From: Siphonodentalium dalli
Lineage: Eukaryota > Mollusca > Scaphopoda > Gadilida > Siphonodentaliidae
Direction: 5' to 3'
Assembly: GCA_032622095.1 (NCBI GenBank)
Contig: CP136066.1
Location: forward strand, 112,737,319-112,801,318
DNA length: 64,000 bases
Positions 12,535 through 24,266 of this stretch are shown piece by piece (the stretch's first letter is position 1; every line of letters begins with the position of its first letter). Below the pieces are notes generated by a model. The model worked only from the letters and a program-made list of their open reading frames with translations, did not search any database and had not been told where the DNA came from. Made by a program: the position numbers and the translations under genes.

Positions 12535-13329
12535 TCTACTATATATTTTGAGACTTCCGTATATATATATATGTATAATATATGTATATGTTTTATAGAC
12601 TCGAAAACGGCTGGACCGATTGAGCCCAAACTTCCTATCTAAGGGTAAAAAGCCACGGACAGTGTCATCGCACCGCTTTTCAGAATGTCCGAGAACCCAT
12701 TCTCCCTTCCCCCTGTCACCGTCCTTGGCAGGGAGTGGTTAACGCAATAACGCTCCTTAATTTTCCATATTTGGTTTTGTTAACCGAATAACGCTCTTTA
12801 CTGCCTTATTTCACCTACGGCTGTTTGCGAGCTAATTTTCCATATTTGGTTTTGTTAACCGAATAACGCTCTTTATTGCCTTGTGTTTTCGCATACGACT
12901 GTTTGCAAGCAATTATCCAGGTGGGGATGTGGAGTCGAGATTGCGTTGTTAGCTCAATCGGTGTGCTCAACACAGGACGGGGAATACTTGAAAAGGGTAT
13001 CTGCAAATGACCTTCGGCGATATTTCGGGCATCAGCAGCAACGTGAAATTTGTTACTAGTATGTATGGTCAACTCAGGACATGACATTGACCTTCAAACG
13101 GGTACCCGCAAATGATATTTCGGGCATCAGCATGCTGTCGCCGTGCCTGTACGGGGTTACCTTGAAAAAAAAAAAATAATGGATCGACCAAATCCATGGG
13201 TCGAATCTCACCAGTGGCGGGCTAATCTGCAAATCGGGTCCAATTTTGCATGCGCCCGTGTCCTTGCTCATATACGCTCATATAGTCATGTTTCTGACAA
13301 ATGCCGCCAGTGGCGGGCTAATCTGCTAG
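12535..13329 (+). mobile_element. Helitron-like element 5
   Basis: It starts TCTACTATATATTTTGAGAC and ends CGCCAGTGGCGGGC, then TAATCTGCTAG. An internal copy of the end hairpin at 13211-13232 lacks CTAG. GTTAACCGAATAACGCTC is duplicated near 12778 and 12852. Confidence 0.65.
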
Positions 13330-14170
13330 TATTTCATAAAATCAAATAAAGAATGATTTTAAACAATGTTTCTTCGCGCGGGGCTGTCTTCGTATAGGGC
13401 CAACTTCTCCTGTATTGATGCCTGTTTTGTGTTTAGTGCTTTTATTTGAGATATGTTTGTCTGGCCGTTTGGTAATTCTTTCATAACTTGACTCTTTATA
13501 TTAGGATACTGATTTATAGATTCGATTAAAACCTTATTTTTGGGACTTTATGTCCAGTAACTGTGTAGAGTTTTATCGTTTTATTGTAACATATCAAGTT
13601 AAAATATATACTGATGACAAATAACACATCAAGTAAAACAAAAGAAAACAATATATTTAGTACCGGTAGCACAATGATTAAATTACGATGTATCGACATA
13701 AATCAATGGAACCAGGCCCAAATAGTATATCATCGATCCAGGCCCTTGTGTTACACTATATTTCAAATCAATGGGAAATTGAGATCACAAACAGAGCGAT
13801 AACTCTATTTTGTTCACATATTCAGAGTTAAATTAGTGAAACAGATATTCAAACTCCTATCTTTATCTCCAGCAAAATATATTTGATGACGATATCTTAT
13901 ATTATGATCGACCGTCTTTGCTAGTTTGTAATGAAATGTGTTTAGGGGCGTCCACCTACTTTGTTTCGGCTGAAAATATTTTTTTATATTTTGGATAAAC
14001 CACACATGTTTCAGTGAGGTGCCTCAACTACCAGTGTTGAAAACAATTTATTATGGCATTGCAGTCATCAACTAATCAGCAGAGTGAAAGTCGTGCATAG
14101 ATTGTATTAATCCTTTCCACATCACATGCTTCCCATGATATTGAGATTGTGACCCCCATGCTTCCGTACA
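13330..14170. other. No recognisable gene
   Basis: AT-rich non-coding sequence between the Helitron-like run and a LINE relic. Nothing identifiable was seen. Confidence 0.5.
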
Positions 14171-14490
14171 CTGTCTTATCTTGATCTGGGTTACAAAATT
14201 TAATGGGGTATGCTATTCAATGCAAAGAAATGTTATATCATGTCCATTAAACCAAAGTCATCATATACATACACTCAATGGCCACCTCCTGCAGCAGGTA
14301 ACTGAAAACCCATACCTCGGCTTAACGATATCGAGTGGTATGAAATGGACTGCACATATCAACAAGGCAAACGCAACAATGGATTTCCTCTGGAGAAACC
14401 TTCGAAAAGCCCCCACAAAGAGCAAAACCATTGCCTACAAAACCATGGTTCACCCGTATGTGGCCAAATTAGACCAATGTCATCTTCCCA
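14170..14490 (+). pseudogene. LINE reverse-transcriptase relic (C-terminal part)
   Basis: One frame reads WGMLFNAKKCYIMSIKPKS. After a frameshift near 14270 another reads LNGHLLQQVTENPYLGLTIS, then W..HINKANATMDFLWRNLRK..TKSKTIAYKTMVHPY. This is the 'YLGxxI..W..HI..i..kA...L.fL.RNL' region after the RT palm of Jockey/CR1-type elements. No start, palm motif or intact frame remains. Confidence 0.75.
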
Positions 14491-14609
14491 TCCTGGATAT
14501 CCGAATCGGTCCGCTGATTCGGATATTTTCGAATCGTTGTTACTTTGGTGTAGTCTCGTTTTCTGCATCTACAAACACATGTCAAATGACCTGACCTCAC
14601 AAAACTGAA

Positions 14610-16780
14610 GTACAAGGTTGCCAAGTTAGCCAACGTTGGTAATTTTGAATGTATGCCGTTCAAAACAGATGTGTATTATGCAAATTAGGCTTCGATCGCA
14701 ACCCATGATGAAGATCAATCGCCGCATATATTTGTAATCTGTATGGACACTGTGTAAATGTTTCTACATGGTGCATGATCGCTAGATTGATTACCTTATG
14801 TTTAGAACTTCAGATATCCAATTTAGATTATATGAGTAAAAATTCAATGTCAGCTACCGTTATGAGCAACACAATATAGATTGGAATGAACACATACGGT
14901 GAGAAACATTAGAACAAACGGTCTATTACGTTCTTAAATGGACATCGTCATTTGTGACCAGTTTCGATTCGTTGAATTTTGTTGATAACATTTAACACTT
15001 GTAATTTTGTCTGTTTTCTGGGACCCCCTCCGTGAAGACAACTGTGATGTAGGTGTTTGATCTATTGTGCCCCAGGGGTGAACAGTTTAACAGATAACTA
15101 CCATTGGTATCGGACTACAACAATTATATATAAGCTGAATGGTGTACACATGTTCGCTTGTGTCAAATCTTTATTAAATAATGTAGACAAGTGACTTCCA
15201 TTCCATGGGGTTTGTTATATGTTGATTGAACTGTATTTAGGTGTCTTACTGTCACTACTTGTGTCATGTTTGCCATGACGAAATGTTGTTATTTACTTTT
15301 CAATTATTGTGTGCATTTTGAACTACTTAATCAGTGGACAGAGCTGTGCATTTGTACAAAAAGACGCACATTGCAGTAATTTCATAGTAAACAGGAATAT
15401 GTCAGGGATTTGGGAAGCATAAAACACACTGCATTATTAATATTTCTGTGTCATAATTAGGTCAGCGAGGCACCTTCACCTTGGGTCCTCGGCTGCACCT
15501 GCCCTTGGTCTCTCCACTCAGTCCCTATCAATAGTCTCTTAGTAATATAAACTGGTTCTGCCAATCCATATATTCAGGTTAAGTGCAGAGAACCACTGCA
15601 GATGGGAATTAAGTACATAAAAATACTTAAAACACAGAGCGATTACTGTTACTAACATGACTTATATTTAAATTAATCCCGCCGTTCACCCCCATCACCA
15701 ACGCGACGTAATTTTTGTACCATGTGTTGCATTCTAAAAATAGGTCGTTTACAGTGGATTTGTACTAGTAGAGATGATGAAATATGAGTGTGACAGAGAA
15801 GATTGTTTGATCGAAAGCATTGAATTACGTCACAAGACTCGCCTTGATGCTGGCTAATAAATATTTGTCCCCTTAATGGAATAAAATTTAAATATAAGTT
15901 CAAATTAAACAGTCACGCATAGATGGGTTCATGTTTGCTGGGTATCTTATTCTTAAACTGTTATTAATCGGGCGTCAATCGACACGTCGAAGCGCATAAA
16001 ATAGGAGCGTTCACTCAACTGTTGAAAAATAACAAAAACGGTCGCTTACGATAATGATAACAACATGGTGGCCGAGTCAAAATTGACACATTCCGACAGT
16101 CGACACATTATTGAACATGGAGCCATTGGAGGCCAATAATTTGATAACAGTATCACTATCAACTATCATTTATCAAGTCGATTCAAGTGAAAAATAAACT
16201 TGTAAACCGCCCATCTCTAGCTACAGCTACTCTAGCTGTATTGTCACATTTGCTAGACCTGATATATGTGGGTCTGACGTTACTGAGACTGTAAGTTGAA
16301 CAAAGATTTGACCTAGGCTGGACTCCTCTCGAAAATAGGATATGTGAAATATTGCGGCACAAAAATAAAACGTCAGACATTGCAAAATTAATTAGTTTTC
16401 GCTCAAAATATTCTACACGCATAATATTATTTTTACCGTTATGTTCTATAGTCTTTTTTTGTCTCCTTAAAGGTTTCATGCTAATTTTTGTAGACTAAAA
16501 TTTAAACAAAACTTTTCATTCTTCAAGTTCAGCAAGTCGTCGAATCTTGATTTAATTTCTCTTTCACACGTTTCGTAAATTCGTACTTTGCTTGTTTCGT
16601 ACCATAACGTTTTATGTCATCAGACATTTCCGGTCACACTAAAGACCGAGCAGAACATCTCTATGCACATATACTGAGTCGCCTCGTAATCACATATACT
16701 TAAGGGACATTATAGACTTTATAGTCTGATGATACGGAGTCTATGGAGTCTATCTTCATATAATAATATGTTCGCTGCCA
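14610..16780. other. No recognisable gene
   Basis: AT-rich non-coding sequence without a convincing ORF, RNA gene or repeat. Confidence 0.45.
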
Positions 16781-16880
16781 CGGAACGGGAACGGGACTAC
16801 CCGCCCCCGAGACAACCCGACCCTATGCTATTTTGGGGGCGGGTTGTCCCGATAAATGAGGGCGGGTTGTCCCGAAATTG
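16780..16880. repeat. GC-rich short repeat cluster
   Basis: GGGCGGGTTGTCCCGA occurs twice directly, and a related CCCGAGACAACCCGACC is inverted, all within 100 nt of otherwise AT-rich DNA. It looks like one end of an element with short terminal words, but the other end was not found. Confidence 0.5.
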
Positions 16881-17229
16881 TTAATAGTGATTATGTTCTT
16901 TTATGTTCTTTGATGATATATTATTAAAGATTTTGATCAACAAAACATGTGTTTATTCATTAATTATGTCAATGCGTGGACTGGGATAAAGAATGACACG
17001 ATGTTTTGACAACTGAACGGCACTTAAGGTAAGTGAAGACTAATTAAAAGGGGTGCTTTCAAAGCTTGAGTACGATTCGCTACATATATGCTATGTACGT
17101 ATACCGAGCCGAAGTTTTAGATGATCTGGAACCTTACTAATTCCTTTCTTAGACCGTGCATAGATGGTGTCTAAATTGTCAAAGAAACCAGAACAAAGTA
17201 CTAGTTAAAGATGCCTAGAATCATAATTA

Positions 17230-17570
17230 ACGCTCCCAAATTACTATATTTTGTCTTCGGGGTAAAACAAATGCGTGATTGGAGACCAAATAAAGCTCAG
17301 AGTGATCAGATATCGATTTTTAAAATTTATTATTTACCTAGATAAGTAATTTTTGGCGGCCTGGCAAATATTCGTCAAGACGACGGTCTCGGACCAAATT
17401 GCGGATGAAGATGGATAACTCTAAAATCAAGTTACTTTGGGTGTTAGATCTATATATTTGACAATCCGGCGAAATTTCGTTTAGCAAAATGTTGATAAAT
17501 AACATGTTTGGGCAATTTTATACTATAGTTGACTTAGCATTATTTTGGGGCATTAAATTTAATCGATTCT
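17230..17570. mobile_element. Diverged copy of the 22.9-kb TTAA element
   Basis: It shares with 22.99-23.22 kb, in the same order, ATTACTAT..TTTT, GGGGTAAAA, AAAGCTCAGAGT, AGATAT.GATTTTT and GGATAACTCTAAAATCAAGT. No clear ends remain. Confidence 0.5.
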
Positions 17571-17894
17571 GATAACTGAAGCGGCATCCTTCTCCAGAAA
17601 CTGAGAGGAAGAGGAATCTCAGCGTAAATAATATGCCCACTTTCGATGTGGTTTAGAACTCAATCTGTTCGTGTTCGCTGCTGGGAAAGTCAATATGATT
17701 TTATTCTAACTGTAGTCCGTGCTAATGGATTGAATTTTGAAATCCAAGATGGCCGATAGCAGCCATGTTTTTTTTCCGAATGACCCCAAAATGACTCGTT
17801 CCTATCTACATGTCAATGTCAACATCCATGACAAATTTCATAGTAATTGGACCAAAGGTACGAACTGTAGCCCGTGCTAAAGGAAATTGTTGAC

Positions 17895-17985
17895 GCATCA
17901 CACACGCACACACACACCCACACCCTCCTCACACCCACACCCTCCCTCAGCGCCCCCCCCCCCCCCCACACACACACACACACGG
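17895..17985. repeat. CA/CCCA microsatellite with poly-C
   Basis: Simple-sequence tract of CACACA and CACACCC units with a run of C. The open frames on both strands here (His/Thr-rich and Cys/Val/Gly-rich) are artefacts of the repeat. Confidence 0.9.
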
Positions 17986-18774
17986 ACGACGGATACCAAG
18001 CCATGGCAATAGCTCAAACTTTACAAAGTAAAGTTGGGCTAATTATACAGCTATGACATTCGTTCCCAAAATAATGCCTATCTCATCGTTTCCAAAATTC
18101 TATTTAAATAACAACGAGATACAAATTTTCAAATCGTTCAAGTATCTTGAGCACATACTCCGCAATACTATTTCATATGACGATGATATTAATCGACAGT
18201 ATCGCTCTATATATGTATTAGATTAAACGTTTTACATGTAATTTGAACATTTTACAAATGCTCCCCCAACGTTATAAAAATCGTGTTAGAAAGATATGTT
18301 TCATCTGTATGTATTGTATGCACTTATATATGGTAAAATTTTACCAATGTAGCTATGAACATACTAATGTGTGTTATAATAATGCTTATCGGATATGCTA
18401 ATGAGGTATGAAAGATATTGTAGCTCAAGTGGGATGTATGTGAATGATTTCGAGTTATCGTTTCAAATGTTTAGAAGAAAGTGCGTGTATGGCTTTAGAG
18501 AGAGAATAACAAAAATGAAAATTCAATAATATGTTCTATATGTTCATCTGATATCATATACAAATAAAAACTTTTTTTTATATGAATTTTTGTATATTTA
18601 ATATCTGAATGTAAATTATAATTCGTACACTTATATTATGGAAGTTTTGTCTGAAATAAATACATCAATCAATCATTTCAAACAATTTTGTTGTTCGAAT
18701 CTAATGATATGGGGACAATCGAATCGGATTGGGTACCTTTAATACTGGAACGAATGTTTATACTTGACCAAATT

Positions 18775-19107
18775 AGATTACCTATTTTATATTTTGGAAC
18801 GTCTGTATGTATGTATATATGTATGTATGTATGTATGTATGCATGCATGCATGTGTGTATGTATGTATGTATGTATGTATGCATGTATGTATGTATAGGT
18901 ATGTATGTCTTATAGACTCGAAAACTGCTCGACCAATCAGACTCATAATTTGGTATGGAGGCCCACTTTGACCCCGTTAACAATATGGACGGGTCCAATT
19001 TCACATGCGACCGTGCCCTTGACCTAGCTCATATGCGCTCATATAGGCATGTTTCTGGACCGATCAAACAAAGAAATCCCTAAATAGCTCGGACGAAGTG
19101 GGACACA
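18775..19107 (+). mobile_element. Isolated Helitron-like element with TGTA microsatellite
   Basis: It has the family start (TATTTTATATTTTGGAACG), the GACTCGAAAACTGCTCGACC phrase and an end resembling GGACGAAGTGGGAC..CAGCTAA, where the CTAG has decayed. A (TGTA)n tract occupies 18803-18900, the position where other copies carry TA/TG repeats. Confidence 0.6.
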
Positions 19108-19498
19108 TCAGCTAACTACATTAGTATTCTATAATTATATCGCTGATGACATCTATTCTTCATATATTATGTCGCTCGCATCTGCACACTTTCTAATGCA
19201 GAATGCTTAAGTAGACGAGGGCTCCATATGCAATGTACATAACCGATAATTGGTCGCACAATTGCAAGAGGTGTACAGTCTTGTGAATGTTTCTGAGATT
19301 AGTTCAATGAATATTATGCACAATTATGCTTTGAGTATTACAAGAATCTGATTGACTTTGATTTCAACTGCATGGTCATAGATGTTATGCATGGTCATAT
19401 GGTCATAGATGTGATGCATGGTCATAGATGTGATTTCCCAGATCTTCCTCACAATATGAGACTCTAATTATCTTTGCATGTAAAGTCTGGTGTATCGG

Positions 19499-19750
19499 TC
19501 ATAGCAAACAGTTTTTTGAGATTATTGAACCGTAATGCATTATATTGATTTTTGATGAATTGAAACCAACATGTAACTGGCACACTGAATCGATAGCATT
19601 TTGAATATTTTCAGTAATAGGATTGGTAATGAGTTTTGTGTCGTCGGCAAATAGCTTGCAGATGAAGCCACCATTTTCTGGTATACCATTCATGTCATTC
19701 ATATACACCAGAAACAATGCCGGACCAATTACATGCACAAATATTGACAT
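19499..19750 (-). pseudogene. LINE reverse-transcriptase palm relic
   Basis: On the minus strand the frame reads IGPALFLVYMNDMN, then GGFICKLFADDTKL and NSSKINIMHYG. This is the RT region with LGPxLFLxYxNDL and the catalytic FADD box of CR1/Jockey-type elements. Only about 80 codons remain and the flanks do not continue. Confidence 0.8.
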
Positions 19751-20234
19751 CGTGCACGGGCAATTTCGGCAATTTCATGTTTCCAGATTTCGAACTCTTA
19801 ATTTGTTCACTTAAGTGAGAATCATCACATATAGGCCTATATACCTCACATTGAAGAAAAAAGTTAGTCAATATGACTTAGGTTAGTCAACTACATGTTT
19901 TTACACATGATGACTATAACTTAACTTAGTCATAACGATTAATGCAGACCATTATAGTCTCAGTGACTAGGGTGATGTTAGTCATAACGACTAAGAAATG
20001 GTTAGTTCAAAGTGACTAATTAGGCAATTAGATTATAAATTTGTAATGACTAACTTGTCTGAGTCACTGGGAATGTGTACATGTAATTTGATGGAAATTT
20101 AACTGCTCAACAAAACTTGATATATTATCCAGAACAAGAGACTGAATGAAAGCAGGGCAAACTTTCAATCAATTCTCTAAAACACTGAGTTCAATATATA
20201 CTGGACTGTTGAGAGGTGGCTCATGTCTCTATTC

Positions 20235-20600
20235 CGAAGGTTTGCTATTCCAAAAGTGCTATTTTCCGAAGGGTCGCTATTCCGAAGATTAAAAAAATAT
20301 ATATATTATAAACGATGACCTTTCCTCCTCGATGGTCTGCTTTACAAACATATATATATACCATCTTAGTGTGGAAGCACTAGCTTTTATGGAATACAAG
20401 TGTAATCTACTAATGGTATTTTTCATTCCATGTGCGTATTTTTTTGGGGTGGGGGGAACATGTTAATTCGCATGTATTTTTGAATAAACACGCCCAGAAC
20501 AGAAAATCTTTGGAATAGCGAAACTTCAGAATAGCGAACATTCGAAATAGAGAACCTTCAGAATAAAGAACCTTCAGAATAGAAAACCCTACCCATTGAG
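20235..20600. mobile_element. Element with inverted arrays of 'TTCGCTATTCCGAAGG' words
   Basis: The left part repeats GCTATTCCGAAGG three to four times (20235-20300). The right part carries the reverse (GGAATAGCGAA..CTTCAGAATAGCGAAC) at 20510-20590. The AT-rich centre has no ORF. Confidence 0.55.
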
Positions 20601-20627
20601 ACGAAAAACAGTATAGTTTGTGGTATA

Positions 20628-20837
20628 CAGTAACGCTCTAAATAATCGACTCCTTAACCACAGCAGAATTATGGGTAACTTTTCAGGATTTAATCGGAAA
20701 TATGGCTTGTTGTCATTTTTCCGAAAAGCCCCAAGAGCTTTCCGATGAATGGCAACAAGCCATATTTCCGACTAAATCCTGAAAAGTTACCCATAATTCT
20801 GCTGTGGTTGAGGAGTCGATTATTTAGAGCATTACTG
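20628..20837. mobile_element. Foldback MITE, mariner-like, TA flanks
   Basis: It starts CAGTAACGCTCTAAATAATC and ends with the reverse complement (GATTATTTAGAGCATTACTG). TA flanks both ends (20626-20627, 20838-20839). The arms match over about 90 nt with few differences, so the whole 210-bp element folds into one hairpin. TA target duplication and a CAGT start fit Tc1/mariner-derived MITEs. Confidence 0.75.
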
Positions 20838-21239
20838 TAGGTCTGTTTAACTATTCCATTTTTTCCGAGATTCTCTGGTGTCATGGAATAAGAAAGTTTT
20901 ATCCAAATAGTGTAGCATTTGGTGTGTGAGGAAATTGCTGATATATATACCATTATATCCTCACATCACATTCGTTCAATTAAATATCCAATAGAACTGC
21001 GAGGAATGGAAATTGAATATTTAGCAATGAATATAAAGCTTAATTTAAGATAGTGGTGCAATTAGAGTTATCTTGATGTAATTTAGTCATTATGACTGTC
21101 AGCAGAGTTAGTCATAGTGATTCGCTGAAAGGTGTGGGTTAGTCAAAATGACTCCAAATGCTTGTGACAAACCCAAAGTTAGTCATAGTAATCAATTTTT
21201 TTTCTCAGTGTATACAGCCTACACCCATGCAGACCCATG

Positions 21240-22915
21240 GCATGCACAGTCATATACATATAGAGGACAATCCGAGCTGAAAATTTGCTATATGGGTAAT
21301 TTGACCCGGGCAGCGTTATGATATATAGGTCCCGTTCACTTCAGATGTCTTAAAAGGGCACTAAAAACTATTATATATATATTTTGGATACAGGCGACCA
21401 AATGGTTGGACCATCGGAGCTGAAAATGGATAATTTGACCCTGTGAATTTTATTAGATTAGTCCAATTGACCTCAGATGTCTTAAACGGGCACTACTAAT
21501 TAATTTAACTAAATAATTAACTATATACCCAAAATGGTTGCAATCTGGTTGGTGAAAATTGAAGCACGATGATACATTGACCCATTGAGTGTCATGAGAT
21601 AGATGCCATTGACCTCAGACAACTTAAAGGGGGAAATATGAGCAACCACAGTGTCCCCCCGACAACGTGGCAAGTCGATGCCGCTTTGTTAAAGAAATTT
21701 AAAAAAATGTTGAAATGTTGGAAAGGGTTAATAATTCCGTAAAAAAATAATTTTTCCGTCATCTATATACATGTTGCACATCTCCAGTATGTGGGTAACA
21801 ATACTCTGAAGTTTCAAATATCTACGATCAAAACTGTAGGAGGAGTTGATAACGCCATGAAGGTACCCTCATACAGAAAATTATAAAACAAAATTCATTT
21901 AAAAGTCGAAAGCCCATAACTTTGGGAAAAATCATTGGATCAAACTCAAATTCGAACTTGACCTGTATTTTGATATGAACGAACCACAAAAAAACAGAAT
22001 TTCCAATTAAACAATCCAAACTTGAGTTATCATCCGGAAACCAAAGAAAAAACAAGAAAATTTAATTTTCTAAGTCGAAAAGCCAATAAATGTGAAAAAT
22101 CATCGGATCAAACTCAAATTCGGACTTGACCTGTATTTTGATATCAACGACTCACAACAAAACGGAATTTTCAATTGAACAGTCCAAACTTGAGTTATCA
22201 TCCGGAAACCAAAGAAAATAGAAGAAAAATTGAATTTTCTAAGTCGAAAAAAGTCCATAACTCTAGGAAAAATCATCGGATCAAACTCAAATTCGAACTC
22301 AACCTGTATCTTGATATTTGCAATTAAAGGATCCAACTTGAGATATCATCCGGAAACCGAAAAAGTGAGAAATTTTCTAAGTAAAAAAAAAGTTGAATAA
22401 AGGGAAATAACTCCATAAAAGAACATCAGATCAAACCCAGAATTGCAGAGCACCTGTGTTCTTGGTTGAGACACCTACATACAAAGTTTCAATCAAATCG
22501 GATGATCATTACTGGAGTTATAACTCCGGACGCACGGATGGACGGACAGGGCTGATTACAATAGTCCCCCAAAAATAATTTGTTCGAGGGGGGGGGGGGG
22601 GGGCAATAAAGAGCGTTTCTTATCAGCTTTGAAGATATGTATAAACATTGGTACAGATGGGTCACATGACCAGGGATTTGTCATGGGATAGGTCCCTTTG
22701 ACCTCAGATGACTTTAATGGGGACTAATGAATTGTCAGTCTGAGTAAACTCATACCTAAATATTCATTACAACATTATATTTCAAATATAGAGTCGACGT
22801 TCACCCAGACTGATGAATTGTATGAACAATATTAAGAGCATTTCTTATTAGCCCAGATGCTATGTGGGGAAATTGGTGCACAAAAGTAAAATGACCCGGG
22901 GAATGTCTCAAAGAC
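21240..22915. repeat. Cluster of diverged repeats, two families
   Basis: Phrases of the type TTGACCTCAGATG..TTAAAGGGGCACTA recur near 21340, 21465, 21620 and 22700, with another split by the TTAA element at 22.92 kb. Between them (21890-22380) lie three tandem units of about 175 nt with ATCATCGGATCAAACTCAAA, GACCTGTATTTTGATAT and GAGTTATCATCCGGAAACC. Confidence 0.65.
22588..22604. repeat. Poly-G tract
   Basis: Run of about 17 G residues. A second, shorter run lies near 25312-25327. Confidence 0.9.
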
Positions 22916-22919
22916 TTAA

Positions 22920-23388
22920 AGGTACTCAACCCGTAAAGAGGGTCCCCATCTCAACAGATTCCAACAACAACAATCCGATCGGAGGGTCCTATATTACTAT
23001 TTCTTTGGCTTTGGGGGTAAAAAATATTTGATTCGAGTCGAGGAACCCATCAAACAAAGCTCAGAGTTATTAGATATTGATTTTTGAAATTTGTTATAAA
23101 CTCGAGATGAGTACTGCTAACTGCCGTAATCTGCTCTGGATGTGTTCTCCAAATCTATTCAAACAGACAAGGATGGATAACTCTAAAATCAAGTGGTAAT
23201 TTTAACGTAATTTTGACTGAGTTCTGGGCCAGATAGTATTCCCGATAATGAAAAATAATAGATTTCTAAAATCGATATCTAACAAATCTGAGCTTTGATG
23301 GGTGACTTCCTCGACTCGAATCAAATATTTTTGACCCCCGAAGCCATTGAAATAGTAATTGAGAGGAGTTTTATCGGGTTGAGTACCT
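22920..23388. mobile_element. TTAA-flanked non-autonomous element (469 bp)
   Basis: It begins AGGTACTCAACCCG and ends CGGGTTGAGTACCT, exact inverted ends. TTAA flanks both (22916-22919, 23389-23392). Inner arms of about 100 nt are also inverted (TATTTGATTCGAGTCGAGGA and its reverse). It interrupts one unit of the 'CTTAAAGGGGCACTA' host repeat, so the uninterrupted units show the empty site. TTAA suggests piggyBac/Kolobok type. Confidence 0.75.
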
Positions 23389-23749
23389 TTAAAGGGGTAC
23401 TAAAAATTAGCAATAAAGAGCATTTATTATGAACTTAATAGATAGACGTAAATTTATGCAGAGAGTTGTGCAATAGGTATGACTAATGACTAATAATTAT
23501 TTTAAATGACCACTAATAAATTACGCATTCTTCACCTGAGCAATGGCGGGTACCCCTGTTAGTAAAACTATAATCCGACTGTGTCGGTAGTCACTGGCGA
23601 AATTGTTTTGTAATCAAGTACTGTTATCTTTACTAATAAAAAAAGCCTCCCTGGATGCCAGTAATGGGCTGCACCCATTACAGCTTCAGGGGAGTTCTGA
23701 GAGTACTGATAGCAACTTAATTACACTTTAACATAATTCACATTCCATT

Positions 23750-23840
23750 ATGCATTTTCAGCCTATACTGGAATTACGCATATGTGTAATAAATTATGCT
23801 AATTAGCTAATAAATGTGAATTTGGCCTTCCATATATTTT
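23750..23840. mobile_element. Solo end of the TGGGAGGCCAAATTCACAT family
   Basis: AATTACGCATATGTGTAATA words are followed by TAAATGTGAATTTGGCCTTC. This is a single right end of the family; no matching left end was found nearby. Confidence 0.45.
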
Positions 23841-24266
23841 ATATATTTATGACATTTATTGGTGCGAAATTGGTGCGAATTGTTGGTAGCATGCATAATG
23901 ACAGAAAAAGATCCAAAACAGCATCTGTTCCACCTACACGGAATTCTAGATGATAATTAAACAGACAAAATGTAATGTGTAATCTGCAGTATTCTAATCA
24001 AGTACTAGTACTAGTAGGCCTAAATCAAGATTGAAAATGGTGAGCTATTCGCACAGCAGAGCATGTTTTAGGTGTTCTGGGTGATGAGATATGTCATCGC
24101 CGGCACATGGATGGCATCTTTAAAGCCTTGTCGCTGGCACTGAATGAGTTAAGTTAAAGTTCTGCTTGGTAACTCATTTATAAAACAAATTTATGAACTG
24201 GTAAAATACGGTAGGGTAACAAGCAAGTTTTATTCCATATACTGGTATATATATGTACATGTATAC

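Larger units (their letters stand above)
19846..21213. mobile_element. Nested element bounded by TTAGTCA palindromic word arrays
   Basis: Arrays of GTTAGTCATAACGACTAA-like words occupy 19863-20060 and, inverted, 21080-21205. Both outer ends resemble CACTGAGAAAAAA (5' CACATTGAAGAAAAAAG). Inside sit a second array pair (20235-20595) and an intact TA-flanked MITE (20628-20837). CACTG ends suggest an EnSpm/CACTA-like element, but this is a guess. Confidence 0.5.

Noticed and set aside
14359-14663. Minus-strand open frames opposite the LINE relic
   Set aside because: Shadow frames; the plus strand carries the reverse-transcriptase landmarks.
17819-18056. His/Thr/Pro-rich and Cys/Val/Gly-rich open frames
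   Set aside because: Artefacts of the CA/CCCA microsatellite and poly-C run.
18678-19004. Open frames with IHTYMHTYIHTY and MYVCMYVCMYVC repeats
   Set aside because: These are translations of the TGTA microsatellite on the two strands, not a repetitive protein.
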